Assembly: GCA_963621245.1 (NCBI GenBank)
Contig: CAVFCW010000001.1
Span: forward strand, 563,903 to 627,902
From: SIG603 sp963621245
GTDB taxonomy: Bacteria; Bacillota; Clostridia; Oscillospirales; Acutalibacteraceae
Length of the DNA stretch: 64,000 nt
Direction: 5' to 3'
Shown: positions 41,514-49,878 of the stretch, one piece after another
Numbering within the stretch: position 1 is the first letter of the stretch
Layout of the letters: every line of letters begins with the position of its first letter
Program-made: the position numbers and the translations under genes
Notes under the pieces: model-generated
Told to the model about the DNA's origin: nothing
Databases searched by the model: none
The model's input: the letters and a program-made list of their open reading frames with translations, nothing else

Positions 41514-42339
41514 AATCGCCACCTCCGTTTTTCTCGTCAAAGAAATAGAGGTTTGCAAGGGTGCTTTCAGCCCAAGAATACTGGCTCATGTATTCGCCGA
41601 AAAATGTCGGTTTGTCCATGCTTGCCTCATCCATAAAATCAAAAAGATCACATTTAATCTTGGTCTTGTCGACCGCATAGTAGTTGTGACTTTTTATGAG
41701 AATTTCTCCGATATCATTGTCTTTGAGAGTTTTTTCCATCTCTCGCAAAATTTTGCCCAGGTAGTCCTGAACGTTCTCCGTGTAAAGCGACTCCTCGAAT
41801 ATAACCGAGGCAATGTCCTTTTTGGTCACGCCGCTTCCCACTCTGTCGATAAGGTAGGCGATAGCCTCCTTACTCTTTGCACGCTTAAAATGAACGGATT
41901 TTCCGTTCACAAGAAGATCAAACTGGCCGAAAGTCTTGGCAACCGCCTTGAATTCGTTTTCTTCAACCTTCTTCACATTTTTTGTGTAACGCTTGTTTGC
42001 AACCTCCGCCTTAATGTCTTTCTCGGCGGGCGGCTTCAAAAGATATCCGCTTGCGTGAATCTGGAATGCGTCAAACGCAAACTCGTAGTCGTCCTCGGTG
42101 AGAAAAACAATATTCACCTTGGGCGATTTTTTTATAAGCTCCTCGGCAAAAACGATACACGGCATATCGGAAAGGTCGGTATCGAGAAAAGCGAAGTCGA
42201 AAACTGTCTCGTCAAGCTCTTCTCTTGCGTACTCCGACTCAGTAAAAGTAAAAATCTCCGCTCCCGACATCGCTTTGCTTACAGCCGCCTCGGTTTCGTC
42301 CAGGGCTTTTTCGTCGTTATCAAGTATTAAAACATTCAT
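41509..42339 (-). CDS. Response regulator with C-terminal transcriptional-regulator/BTAD-like region
   Basis: 276 residues. Receiver domain with acidic pocket LDNDE, phospho-acceptor Asp53 in FAFLDTD, Thr81 in VFLTEDD and Lys102 in YLLKPP. Then a winged-helix segment (FGQFDLLVNGKSVHFKRAKSKEAIAYLIDRVGSGVTKKDIASVIF) like the SARP/Trans_reg_C fold and a helical BTAD-like C-terminus. No cognate histidine kinase is adjacent; it lies in a partner-switching operon. It may link phosphorelay or direct DNA binding to the anti-factor circuit. Confidence 0.85.
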   Translation of the reverse strand: MNVLILDNDEKALDETEAAVSKAMSGAEIFTFTESEYAREELDETVFDFAFLDTDLSDMPCIVFAEELIKKSPKVNIVFLTEDDYEFAFDAFQIHASGYLLKPPAEKDIKAEVANKRYTKNVKKVEENEFKAVAKTFGQFDLLVNGKSVHFKRAKSKEAIAYLIDRVGSGVTKKDIASVIFEESLYTENVQDYLGKILREMEKTLKDNDIGEILIKSHNYYAVDKTKIKCDLFDFMDEASMDKPTFFGEYMSQYSWAESTLANLYFFDEKNGGGDY

Positions 42340-42346
42340 TCTTTAA

Positions 42347-42649
42347 TCACTCAATCGTCAAAATATCGGTAAATCCTGTAATTTCAAGAACCTCCATGAC
42401 TATCTCGCCGACATGGATAAGCTTCAAAGAACCGGATTTATTCTTGAGTTTCTGCAGTTTCAAGATAACGCGAAGACCTGCCGAAGAGATGTACTCGAGT
42501 CCCTCAAGGTCAAGAACAAGATTTTCGTCTCCGCTAAGCTCGTCCCCAATGAATTTCTCAAGCTCGGGTGCTGTCATTGTGTCAAGTCTGCCGTTCAAAA
42601 CGACGGTATCAAAGGTATCGTCGTGTTTCTTTTCAATTTTAAGGCTCAT
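42347..42649 (-). CDS. STAS-domain anti-sigma factor antagonist (RsbV/SpoIIAA-like)
   Basis: 100 residues, one STAS domain: VVLNGRLDTMTAPELEK and the phosphorylatable Ser in LEYISSAGLRVIL (about residue 56). In its unphosphorylated form it should bind the RsbW-like protein; the PP2C protein reactivates it. First gene of a five-gene operon; no sigma factor is encoded in or beside it. GGGAGG precedes the ATG. Confidence 0.95.
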   Translation of the reverse strand: MSLKIEKKHDDTFDTVVLNGRLDTMTAPELEKFIGDELSGDENLVLDLEGLEYISSAGLRVILKLQKLKNKSGSLKLIHVGEIVMEVLEITGFTDILTIE

Positions 42650-42701
42650 ATTGTTCCTCCCAATAATTGTTGTTCTCTTAATCGAAAACCGATTTGAACT
42701 A

Positions 42702-42730
42702 ATTGTACCATAGTGAGTTTCGTTTTACAA
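42702..42730 (-). promoter_or_regulatory. Promoter of the partner-switching operon
   Basis: Minus strand TTGTAA (42725-42730), 17-base spacer, TACAAT (42702-42707): housekeeping type rather than sigma-B-like. Confidence 0.7.
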
Positions 42731-42770
42731 TTTAATTGATGATAAAATACCGATTTTGCATTTATTTTCC

Positions 42771-42804
42771 AAAAAAATGCGTCGGGCTTTTTTCACCCGA
42801 CGCA
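42771..42804 (-). terminator. tex terminator
   Basis: Perfect 9-bp stem TGCGTCGGG/CCCGACGCA and a seven-base T-run on the minus strand. Confidence 0.88.
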
Positions 42805-42807
42805 CTT

Positions 42808-45003
42808 TTATTTCAAAATATTATTTTTGCCGTCTTTTTTAGTGTCTTTGTTCTTCGGCTCTTTCATTGTAAGGGAAATTCTTCCCTTAGCCTCGTCCAC
42901 CGACAAAACCCAAGTCTTGATTATATCGCCGACTTTGAGAACGTCGCTCGGATGACGGATGAATTTGTTGCTTATCTGCGTGATGTGCACAAGTCCGTCC
43001 TGATGAACGCCGATATCCACAAAAGCACCGAAATCGGTAACGTTTCTTACGGTACCCATAATTTCCATTCCGGCTTTCAGATCCTTCATGTCCTTTATGT
43101 CGGATCTTAACATTACCTTTTTAATCTCGTCTCTCGGGTCTCTTCCGGGGCGCATAAGCTCCGTGACAATATCGTCAAGCGTGGGAATTCCTATGCCGAT
43201 TTCTTCCGCAAGCTTTTCTTTGCCGTAAGAATCAACCTTGTTTTTCAGCTCTCCGAAACCGCCCTCGGGCATCTTCTTAATGGAGTAGCCTACGCTTTCA
43301 AGCAGTTTTTTAGCCGCCGCATAGGATTCGGGGTGAACCGCCGTGTTGTCAAGAATATTATCCGACTCTGCAACACGCAAAAATCCCGCGCACTGCTCAA
43401 ATGCCTTGGGACCCAATTTGCTTACCTTTTTTAGCTCCGCTCTCGACTTAAACTCTCCGTTTTCGCTACGGTAAGCGATAATATTCTTTGCTATTGTGTT
43501 GTTAACGCCCGCTATATTGACGAGAAGCGACGGTGAAGCCGTGTTTAAGTCAACGCCGACGGAGTTTACGCAAGCCTCAACAACACCGCTTAAAGCACTC
43601 GAAAGTTCCTTTTGCGGCATATCGTGCTGATACTGTCCTACGCCGATAGCCTTGGGGTCTATTTTTACAAGCTCCGCAAGCGGATCCTGAAGTCTGTGCG
43701 CTATCGAAACCGCACTTCTGAGAGTAAGGTCAAACTCGGGGTACTCCTCTGCGGCAAGCTTTGAAGCGGAATAAACCGAAGCGCCCGCCTCACTTACCAC
43801 CATATAATCCACCTTGAGATTATTTTCTCTTATAAGCTTATCGGTGAAAATTTCAGTCTCCTTTGAAGCCGTGCCGTTACCGATTGCTATGAGAGTTACG
43901 TTATATTTTTTGATGAAGTGTAAAATTTTGGCGGCGGATTCTCTTTCGCCCTTTTCGCCGTGAGTGATGTAAGCAACTCCCGTATCGAGCACTTTTCCGG
44001 TAGCGTCCACAACGGCCACTTTACAGCCTGTTCTGTATCCGGGGTCAAGTCCGATTGTAACTCTGCCCTTGACGGGAGGCTGCATGAGAAGATTTCTCAA
44101 ATTCTCCGAGAAAACCTTGATTGCATCCGTTGCGGCTCTTGATGTGAGCTCGCTTCTCACTTCTCTTTCGATTGATGGGTATATAAGTCGGCTGTATGCG
44201 TCCTCTGCGGCTTCCTCAATGCACTCACGGCAAGGAGAATTTCCCTTAACAAAGTTTTCTGCACAAATTGCTTTGCCTCTCTCGTCGTTAATGGCAACGC
44301 TTACCTTTAAGAATCCCTCTTTTTCGCCTCTGTCGATAGCCAAAATTCTGTGGTTGGCAAGTCTCTTTATCGGCTCGGAGAAATCATAATAGTTTCTGTA
44401 AACGGAATCCTCGTCCTTTGCCGCCTTTGCGTTAACCGTGGAGTAATTCATGGCAAGGTTTCTCAGTCTTCTGCGTATGTCCGCATCATCGCTTACCTTT
44501 TCGGCTATGATGTCCTTTGCGCCCTGAAGTGCGTCTTCGGGTGTTTTCACGCCTTTTTCTTCATTAACATAGTTTTCGGCATAGTCAATAGGATATTTGC
44601 CGTTTCTCTTCTGCTCCAAAATCTCGTTTGCAAGCGGCTCAAGTCCCTTTTCCTTTGCGACGGAAGCTCTTGTCTTTCTCCTCGGTCTGAACGGGCGGTA
44701 AATGTCTTCAATCTCCGAGAGAGTTTGTGCCTTATCGAGTGCGGTGCTAATCTCGTCGGTCAGTTTTTCCTGTGCGTTAATTAGCTCTCTTGTCTCCTCA
44801 CGCTTTGCGTCAAGATTTCTTAAGTACACAAGTCTCTCGGAAATTTGGCGGATGAGCTGATCGTCAAGAGTGCCGTGAGCCTCTTTTCTGTATCGCGCGA
44901 TAAAAGGAATTGTGTTTCCCTCGTCTATAAGTGAAATCAAATTGTCTGTCTGCCATTTCTGGAGTGAAAACTCCTTGGCAAGTGCCGATGAATAATCTGT
45001 CAT
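42808..45003 (-). CDS. tex: Tex-family RNA-binding transcription/RNA-decay protein
   Basis: 731 residues from ATG 45003 (AGAGG a rather distant 12 bases upstream); the frame extends 23 codons but past the promoter -10. Tex layout: N-terminal helical domain (TIPFIARYRKEAHGTLDD), YqgF-like RNase H fold (IGLDPGYRTGCKVAVVD), helix-hairpin-helix (VGVDLNTASPSLLVNIAGVN), and a C-terminal S1 domain (GTVRNVTDFGAFVDIGVHQDGLVHI). Binds nucleic acids and affects transcription and stress tolerance. Monocistronic. Confidence 0.95.
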   Translation of the reverse strand: MTDYSSALAKEFSLQKWQTDNLISLIDEGNTIPFIARYRKEAHGTLDDQLIRQISERLVYLRNLDAKREETRELINAQEKLTDEISTALDKAQTLSEIEDIYRPFRPRRKTRASVAKEKGLEPLANEILEQKRNGKYPIDYAENYVNEEKGVKTPEDALQGAKDIIAEKVSDDADIRRRLRNLAMNYSTVNAKAAKDEDSVYRNYYDFSEPIKRLANHRILAIDRGEKEGFLKVSVAINDERGKAICAENFVKGNSPCRECIEEAAEDAYSRLIYPSIEREVRSELTSRAATDAIKVFSENLRNLLMQPPVKGRVTIGLDPGYRTGCKVAVVDATGKVLDTGVAYITHGEKGERESAAKILHFIKKYNVTLIAIGNGTASKETEIFTDKLIRENNLKVDYMVVSEAGASVYSASKLAAEEYPEFDLTLRSAVSIAHRLQDPLAELVKIDPKAIGVGQYQHDMPQKELSSALSGVVEACVNSVGVDLNTASPSLLVNIAGVNNTIAKNIIAYRSENGEFKSRAELKKVSKLGPKAFEQCAGFLRVAESDNILDNTAVHPESYAAAKKLLESVGYSIKKMPEGGFGELKNKVDSYGKEKLAEEIGIGIPTLDDIVTELMRPGRDPRDEIKKVMLRSDIKDMKDLKAGMEIMGTVRNVTDFGAFVDIGVHQDGLVHITQISNKFIRHPSDVLKVGDIIKTWVLSVDEAKGRISLTMKEPKNKDTKKDGKNNILK

Positions 45004-45040
45004 ACCGTTGTTATTACCTCTTAAAATTGTATTGGTTTTT

Positions 45041-45069
45041 AGCATAATACTTTTATTCTTTTTCGTCAA
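45041..45069 (-). promoter_or_regulatory. tex promoter
   Basis: Minus strand TTGACG (45064-45069), 17-base spacer, TATGCT (45041-45046). Confidence 0.7.
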
Positions 45070-45089
45070 CAAATACTTTCTTTACCCAC

Positions 45090-45118
45090 TTGATATTAGC
45101 CGTGCCCGGTGTTAATAT
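45090..45118 (+). promoter_or_regulatory. Promoter of the HAD-hydrolase gene
   Basis: TTGATA (45090-45095), 17-base spacer, TAATAT (45113-45118). Confidence 0.55.
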
Positions 45119-45187
45119 TGTTGCATATGACATTAAACGGTGCGTAAAATTCACCGTCAATTTTTGGGGTATTCAGGTAGTATTGTT

Positions 45188-45805
45188 ATGGAAAATTCAA
45201 TAAAAACAGTTGTCTTTGACATCGGAAATGTCCTCGTGCCTTTCGGCTGGGAAGAAACCTATTCGGCGCTTTTCGATGAAAAAACAGCCGCGCGTGTTGC
45301 CGAGGCGACCGTGCTAAACCGCAAACTTTGGGACGAGTTCGACAGAGGTGCGCTTTCCGATGAAGAAATCATAGATTCGTTCAAAAAAGCCGCTCCCGAC
45401 GTGGCAGATTTGATTGAAAACGCAGTCTGGGAAATTTACAAAAGAAAAATTCCGTACGCTTATGCGGATCGTTGGCTCAAAAAGCTTAAAGAACAGGGAT
45501 ATAAAATTTATCTTCTCTCAAATTACGGCAGAACGGCATTCGGTATGTCTAAGCCGCAATTTAGCTTTCTGAAATATGTGGACGGCGGTGTTATCTCTTA
45601 TCAGGTGGAAATAACAAAGCCGGACGAGAGAATATATATGATACTATGCCAAAAATACGGAATAAGCCCAAACGAAGCCGTCTTCATCGATGACAACGAA
45701 AACAACATCGAGGCGGCAAAAAAGCTTGGATTTTATACCGTGCTCCACGAGAGTGAAGAAAGCACACGCGAAAAGCTCAAGGTGCTTGGAATCGAGGTGG
45801 AGTGA
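45188..45805 (+). CDS. HAD-superfamily hydrolase (subfamily IA, YihX-like)
   Basis: 205 residues from ATG 45188 (AGGTAG upstream). Motif I is VVFDIGNVLV, the DxG variant seen in YihX-type alpha-D-glucose-1-phosphatases and relatives. Motif II is LLSNYG, the Lys is in ISYQVEITKPDERIY, and the motif IV acids are in VFIDDNENNIEAA. A sugar-phosphate phosphatase is likely. The stop overlaps the start of the next gene (TGATG). Confidence 0.88.
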   Translation: MENSIKTVVFDIGNVLVPFGWEETYSALFDEKTAARVAEATVLNRKLWDEFDRGALSDEEIIDSFKKAAPDVADLIENAVWEIYKRKIPYAYADRWLKKLKEQGYKIYLLSNYGRTAFGMSKPQFSFLKYVDGGVISYQVEITKPDERIYMILCQKYGISPNEAVFIDDNENNIEAAKKLGFYTVLHESEESTREKLKVLGIEVE

Positions 45806-46272
45806 TGGAATCTAATCAAAGTTCTAAAAAGAGCAAAGCCGAAAGCCGAATTCGACTCGGCGTTTCCGCTCAGACATTTGAGACGAGAATGAAAAAGCTT
45901 ATGCGTGAAGATACCTTATCAAACGCATTTAAAACGGGTGAATTCCGAGGAAAAATCGGCGACGGCAAATTTTACGTGTATATAAGCGAGGACGGCCCGA
46001 AAAACACAACCGACGTCATGCACGGAACTTACGGCGACGGTGAAATTTCTTTTCACTACACAAAGCCGCGAGCCTCCTATATTTTTTCCGGAACGCTCTC
46101 TCTGATTTTCGTCTTGGTTGCGTTTGTGTTTTATTTTCTGAACGGCTTGGCCGGACTCGCGTTTCTCATTCCCGTTCCGTTCATCGTTTCCCCTTGGTTC
46201 AGAAAAGGCAAAGCAGGCGATAAAACTAAGCTTGAAAACAAAATCCGTGAAATCTCAAACAAGCTTGCCTGA
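45805..46272 (+). CDS. Hypothetical protein with two membrane segments
   Basis: 155 residues. Hydrophilic basic N-terminus (~85 residues), two membrane helices (~90-112 and ~116-132), and a short charged C-terminus. Starts at the ATG overlapping the HAD-gene stop, with GAGGTGGAG upstream, so the two are coupled. No family recognised; the topology resembles small YcxB-like proteins of Firmicutes, but I cannot confirm it. Confidence 0.7.
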   Translation: MESNQSSKKSKAESRIRLGVSAQTFETRMKKLMREDTLSNAFKTGEFRGKIGDGKFYVYISEDGPKNTTDVMHGTYGDGEISFHYTKPRASYIFSGTLSLIFVLVAFVFYFLNGLAGLAFLIPVPFIVSPWFRKGKAGDKTKLENKIREISNKLA

Positions 46273-46333
46273 CAACTTAATGAAGTTTGTTATTCGAGAA
46301 TAAGAATATATTGAATTTAGAAAGTGTATCTGT

Positions 46334-47722
46334 ATGGTAAAAACAAAATCTCATGAGATGGACATGACCCACGGTCCTCTTCTCGGCAAAATCATCACCT
46401 TTGCAATTCCCGTAATGCTCTCTGGATGTCTCCAGCTTCTCTTTAATGCCGCCGACACAATAGTTGTCGGACGCTTTGCCGGTGCAACCTCTCTTGCCGC
46501 CGTCGGCTCAACCGGTGCGCTTATCAACCTTGTCATCGGTCTTTTCTTCGGCCTTTCAATCGGCGCAAACGTTCTCGTGGCAAGATATTACGGCGCAGGA
46601 CAAAACAAAGACCTCTCCGAAACGGTTCACACGGCTGTTATAGCTTCGGTTCTCTTCGGCGTTATCCTCATTTTTCTCGGCGTTGCCGTTGCAAAGCCCA
46701 TGCTTGAACTTATGGGCACTCCCGACGACGTTATCGACCTCTCTGTTCTCTACATGAGAATTTACTTCATCGGCATGCCCGCCATGATGCTCTACAACTA
46801 TGCGGCTTCTATTCTTCGTGCAATCGGCGACACCAAAAGACCGCTTTACTACCTGATTACGGCCGGAATTATCAACGTTATCTTAAACCTCATTTTGGTT
46901 ATAATTTTTCACTTAGGTGTTGCCGGCGTTGCAATCGCAACCGATATTTCTCAGGTGGTTTCCGCCACTCTCACCGTTATTTGCCTCATAAAGGACGGCG
47001 ACAAGCCCTACGGCTTGAGACTTCACGAATTAAAGCTCAACAAGCACAAGCTTATCGAGATGACCAAAATCGGACTTCCTGCAGGAATTCAGGGCTGCGT
47101 TTTCTCGCTTTCCAATATGGTTGTTCAGTCCTCGATTAACTCCTTCGGCTCCGTTGTCATGGCCGGCAACACCGCCGCTTCAAACATCGAGGGATTCGTC
47201 TACATGGCAATGAACTCCTTCTATCAGACATCAATAAGCTTCACAAGTCAGAACTTCGGCGCTCAGAAATATCACCGCATAAACAAAGTTGCGATATATT
47301 GCCAGTGCTGCGTTGTTGCAACAGGTTTAATTCTCGGCGTTGGCGCCTACCTTGCCGCAAGACCGCTTCTCGGCATTTATACCGACGACCCCGAGGTTAT
47401 AAGCTACGGCGTTCTTCGAATGGGATATTGCTGTCTGCCGTATTTTGTCTGCGGTATGATGGACACAATGGTCGGTATGATTCGAGGTCTCGGCTACTCC
47501 GTGGTAACCATGCTTGTCTCAATAGGCGGTGCTTGCGGACTTAGACTTATATGGATTTTCACGATATTTGCCCACACCCACACACTGCCGATGCTCTATA
47601 TCGTCTATGCAATCACATGGACGGTCACGTTCCTTTGCCACCTCACCTGTTTCCTCGTGATACGCAAGAAATTTCCGAAAGAAGACTACCCCGATCCCGT
47701 TTACAACTCAGCCGCTAACTGA
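46334..47722 (+). CDS. MATE-family efflux transporter (3 of 4)
   Basis: 462 residues, twelve membrane segments. Motifs of the NorM/DinF-like clostridial group: MTHGPLLGKIITFAIPVMLSG-type N-terminus, LFNAADTIVVGRFAG, ILRAIGDTKRPLYYL and GLPAGIQGCVFSLSNMVVQSS. Closely related to the fourth copy in this window by motif layout. The ribosome-binding site is weak (GAAAG). Substrate unknown. Confidence 0.92.
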   Translation: MVKTKSHEMDMTHGPLLGKIITFAIPVMLSGCLQLLFNAADTIVVGRFAGATSLAAVGSTGALINLVIGLFFGLSIGANVLVARYYGAGQNKDLSETVHTAVIASVLFGVILIFLGVAVAKPMLELMGTPDDVIDLSVLYMRIYFIGMPAMMLYNYAASILRAIGDTKRPLYYLITAGIINVILNLILVIIFHLGVAGVAIATDISQVVSATLTVICLIKDGDKPYGLRLHELKLNKHKLIEMTKIGLPAGIQGCVFSLSNMVVQSSINSFGSVVMAGNTAASNIEGFVYMAMNSFYQTSISFTSQNFGAQKYHRINKVAIYCQCCVVATGLILGVGAYLAARPLLGIYTDDPEVISYGVLRMGYCCLPYFVCGMMDTMVGMIRGLGYSVVTMLVSIGGACGLRLIWIFTIFAHTHTLPMLYIVYAITWTVTFLCHLTCFLVIRKKFPKEDYPDPVYNSAAN

Positions 47723-47742
47723 AAACATAGTGCCCTCTTTCA

Positions 47743-47771
47743 TTGACAAAGAAGTTTCAAACGGCTAAAAT
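47743..47771 (+). promoter_or_regulatory. Promoter of the Mrp/NBP35 gene
   Basis: TTGACA (47743-47748), 17-base spacer, TAAAAT (47766-47771). Confidence 0.75.
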
Positions 47772-47820
47772 GTGAACTGTATTCACTGTAATTAACTAAA
47801 GATTAAGGAGAATTTACAAT

Positions 47821-48645
47821 ATGAGTGATTGCACACACGATTGTTCAAGCTGCGGCGAGAGCTGTCCCTCAAGAACAGATCCCCAGAGCCTTATCGCTCC
47901 GCAGAACAAAATGAGTAACGTAAAAAAGGTTATCGGCATTGTTTCCGGCAAAGGCGGCGTAGGAAAATCTTCCGTCACCTCAATGCTTGCCGTAGCCATG
48001 CAGAGAAGAAAAAATCAAGCCGCCATTCTCGACGCCGACATTACCGGTCCGTCAATTCCGCAGTGTTTCGGCATTCACGAGAGAGCTTCCGGCTCCGACG
48101 ACGGAATTTTCCCCGCCGTAACAGAGACGGGAATCGAGATTATGAGCATGAACCTCATCCTCAACCGTGAGACAGACCCCGTTGTCTGGAGAGGTCCCGT
48201 CATTGCCGGCGCCATCAAGCAATTCTGGTCGGATGTAATTTGGAATGAAGTTGACTACATGTTCGTTGACCTTCCTCCGGGAACAGGCGATGTTCCGCTC
48301 ACCGTTTTCCAGAGCATTCCGCTTGACGGCATAATCATAGTCACCTCCCCTCAGGAGCTTGTTTCCATGATTGTCTCAAAGGCGGTCGAAATGGCAAACC
48401 TCATGAACGTTCCGATAATCGGCTTGGTTGAGAATTACAGCTATGTTAAATGTCCGTGCTGCGGTGAGATTATTCGCGTTTACGGCGAGAGCCACATCGA
48501 TTCCGTTGCGGAAAAATACGGCTTGAAGGTTCTCGGAAAGATTCCCATGGACCCCGAGCTTGCTTCCGCTTGCGATACGGGTTCAGTAGAAAACTTCAAG
48601 GGCGATTGGTTAAACGACGCCGCAGATGTTATCGAAAAACTGTAA
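47821..48645 (+). CDS. Mrp/NBP35-type Fe-S carrier P-loop ATPase
   Basis: 274 residues. An N-terminal Cys cluster (Cys4, Cys8, Cys11, Cys15) as in NBP35-like proteins, then the deviant Walker A VSGKGGVGKSS, DADITGPS, switch VDLPPGTGD, and the CPCC bridging-cluster motif near residue 218. Dimers hold a transferable 4Fe-4S cluster and deliver it to apo-enzymes in the cytosol. AAGGAG before the ATG. Anaerobe-typical and full length. Monocistronic. Confidence 0.93.
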   Translation: MSDCTHDCSSCGESCPSRTDPQSLIAPQNKMSNVKKVIGIVSGKGGVGKSSVTSMLAVAMQRRKNQAAILDADITGPSIPQCFGIHERASGSDDGIFPAVTETGIEIMSMNLILNRETDPVVWRGPVIAGAIKQFWSDVIWNEVDYMFVDLPPGTGDVPLTVFQSIPLDGIIIVTSPQELVSMIVSKAVEMANLMNVPIIGLVENYSYVKCPCCGEIIRVYGESHIDSVAEKYGLKVLGKIPMDPELASACDTGSVENFKGDWLNDAADVIEKL

Positions 48646-48662
48646 TTAACTTTTAAAACAGC

Positions 48663-48691
48663 TTGACAAAACTGTTTTAATATGCAACAAT
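48663..48691 (+). promoter_or_regulatory. Promoter of the orphan RNA
   Basis: TTGACA (48663-48668), 17-base spacer, AACAAT (48686-48691); directs transcription into a gene-free interval. Confidence 0.7.
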
Positions 48692-48697
48692 AAAGTC

Positions 48698-48814
48698 ATA
48701 ATTAAAGTTTTTATGTTTCATAGTTTTTATTACGCTCTCTATAAAGAGTACCTCCTACTCTAATGTGTGAGGGTAAAATCCTGTTTTGATTTCAAAACAG
48801 GATTTTGCTTTTTT
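48698..48814 (+). ncRNA. Candidate small RNA with an exposed CCUCC loop
   Basis: Gene-free transcript of about 117 bases bounded by its own promoter and a strong terminator (14-bp stem, 48775-48788 with 48793-48806, then T-run). An internal hairpin AGAGTA-CCTCC-TACTCT (48745-48761) presents CCUCC, a perfect anti-Shine-Dalgarno sequence, in its loop. GAGGG at 48769-48773 could mask it in an alternative fold. No ribosome-binding site or frame is seen. Family unknown; it is not followed by a same-strand gene, so it is not a leader. Confidence 0.6.
48775..48814 (+). terminator. Terminator of the orphan RNA
   Basis: Perfect 14-bp stem with a 4-base loop and TTTTTT. Confidence 0.9.
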
Positions 48815-48837
48815 CGCTTATTTTCTGTGTTGTTAAA

Positions 48838-48882
48838 CAAAAAGTGCGGATGTCCCGTAAAAGGGAACGTCCGCACTTTTAT
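48838..48882. terminator. Terminator after the GT2 gene
   Basis: Long stem (AAAAGTGCGGA.../...TCCGCACTTTT, about 17 pairs with one or two mismatches) and T-run on both strands. Confidence 0.88.
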
Positions 48883-48898
48883 ATTTATGTTCGTGAGA

Positions 48899-49876
48899 TT
48901 ACTTGTTCTCGAGATATGTCTCGATTCTGAATCTCGGTCTGCGCTTAACCTCGGAATAAATCTTACCGATATATGTTCCGACAACGCCTATGCAGAAAAG
49001 CTGAATACCGCCGAGAAGCCAAATTGAGGCAACAATTGCCGTCCAGCCCGCAACAGCCGCACCGACTGCATGGGAAATAAGAGCGTAAAGAAGTCCGAAA
49101 ATGCTCAAAATCGAAATGATAATACCTAAGTTGGAAATGAGCTTTAGGGGCTTTACGCTGAACGATGTGATACCGTCAACGGCAAATGCGAGCATCTTTT
49201 TGAGCGGATACTTTGACTCGCCGGCAAATCTCTCGTGTCTGTCGTAGTAAACATAGTCGCTGCGATAGCCGATGAGCGGAACTATGCCGCGAAGGAAAAG
49301 GTTGACCTCGCTGTACTCGGAAAGTCCCTCAAGAGCTCTCTTGCTCATAAGGCGGTAGTCGGCATGGTTGAAAACGATGTCAACACCGAGAACTTTCATG
49401 AACTTGTAGAATCCCTCAGCTGTTGTCTTTTTGAAGAAAGTGTCTGTGTCTCTCTTGTTTCTTACGCCGTAAACAACATCGCATCCGTCAATATACTTTG
49501 CGACAAACTCGTCGAGAACGTCGGTATCGTCCTGAAGGTCTGCGTCAAGGCTTATTGCGCAGTCCGCTTTTTTCATGGCGGTCATAAGACCCGCAAGAAG
49601 TGCGTTCTGGTGGCCACGGTTGTGGGCAAGCTTAACGCCCTCTACCAACTCGTTAGACTTGTTGAAGCTGTCAATAATCTCCCATGTCTTGTCCTTGGAA
49701 CCGTCATCGACAAAGAGAATTCTCGATTTGTCGTTTGCAAGACCGTTTGCCTTCATGGAGAGAAGTTTCTCCGTGAGTCTCTTTGTTGTCTCGTGAAGAA
49801 CTGCCTCCTCGTTGTAACAGGGAATGACAAAATAGACAGTGGGATTTTTTCTGTCGATCTTAACTGAATCGCTCAT
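48899..49876 (-). CDS. GT2 polyprenyl-phosphate glycosyltransferase (CsbB/GtrB-like)
   Basis: 325 residues. The GT-A domain has VIPCYNEE, the nucleotide Asp pair VDDGSKD and the catalytic SLDADLQDD. Two C-terminal membrane helices (~235-260 and ~270-300) anchor it. It charges undecaprenyl phosphate with a sugar (GlcNAc for CsbB) on the cytoplasmic side. It begins two bases after the YfhO-family gene, the same pairing as csbB-yfhO in Bacillus, where the pair glycosylates lipoteichoic acid. Confidence 0.92.
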   Translation of the reverse strand: MSDSVKIDRKNPTVYFVIPCYNEEAVLHETTKRLTEKLLSMKANGLANDKSRILFVDDGSKDKTWEIIDSFNKSNELVEGVKLAHNRGHQNALLAGLMTAMKKADCAISLDADLQDDTDVLDEFVAKYIDGCDVVYGVRNKRDTDTFFKKTTAEGFYKFMKVLGVDIVFNHADYRLMSKRALEGLSEYSEVNLFLRGIVPLIGYRSDYVYYDRHERFAGESKYPLKKMLAFAVDGITSFSVKPLKLISNLGIIISILSIFGLLYALISHAVGAAVAGWTAIVASIWLLGGIQLFCIGVVGTYIGKIYSEVKRRPRFRIETYLENK

Positions 49877-49878
49877 TT

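Noticed and set aside
48698..48814. Riboswitch leader of a downstream gene
   Set aside because: The next gene on this strand is about 4 kb away; the following gene is on the opposite strand.
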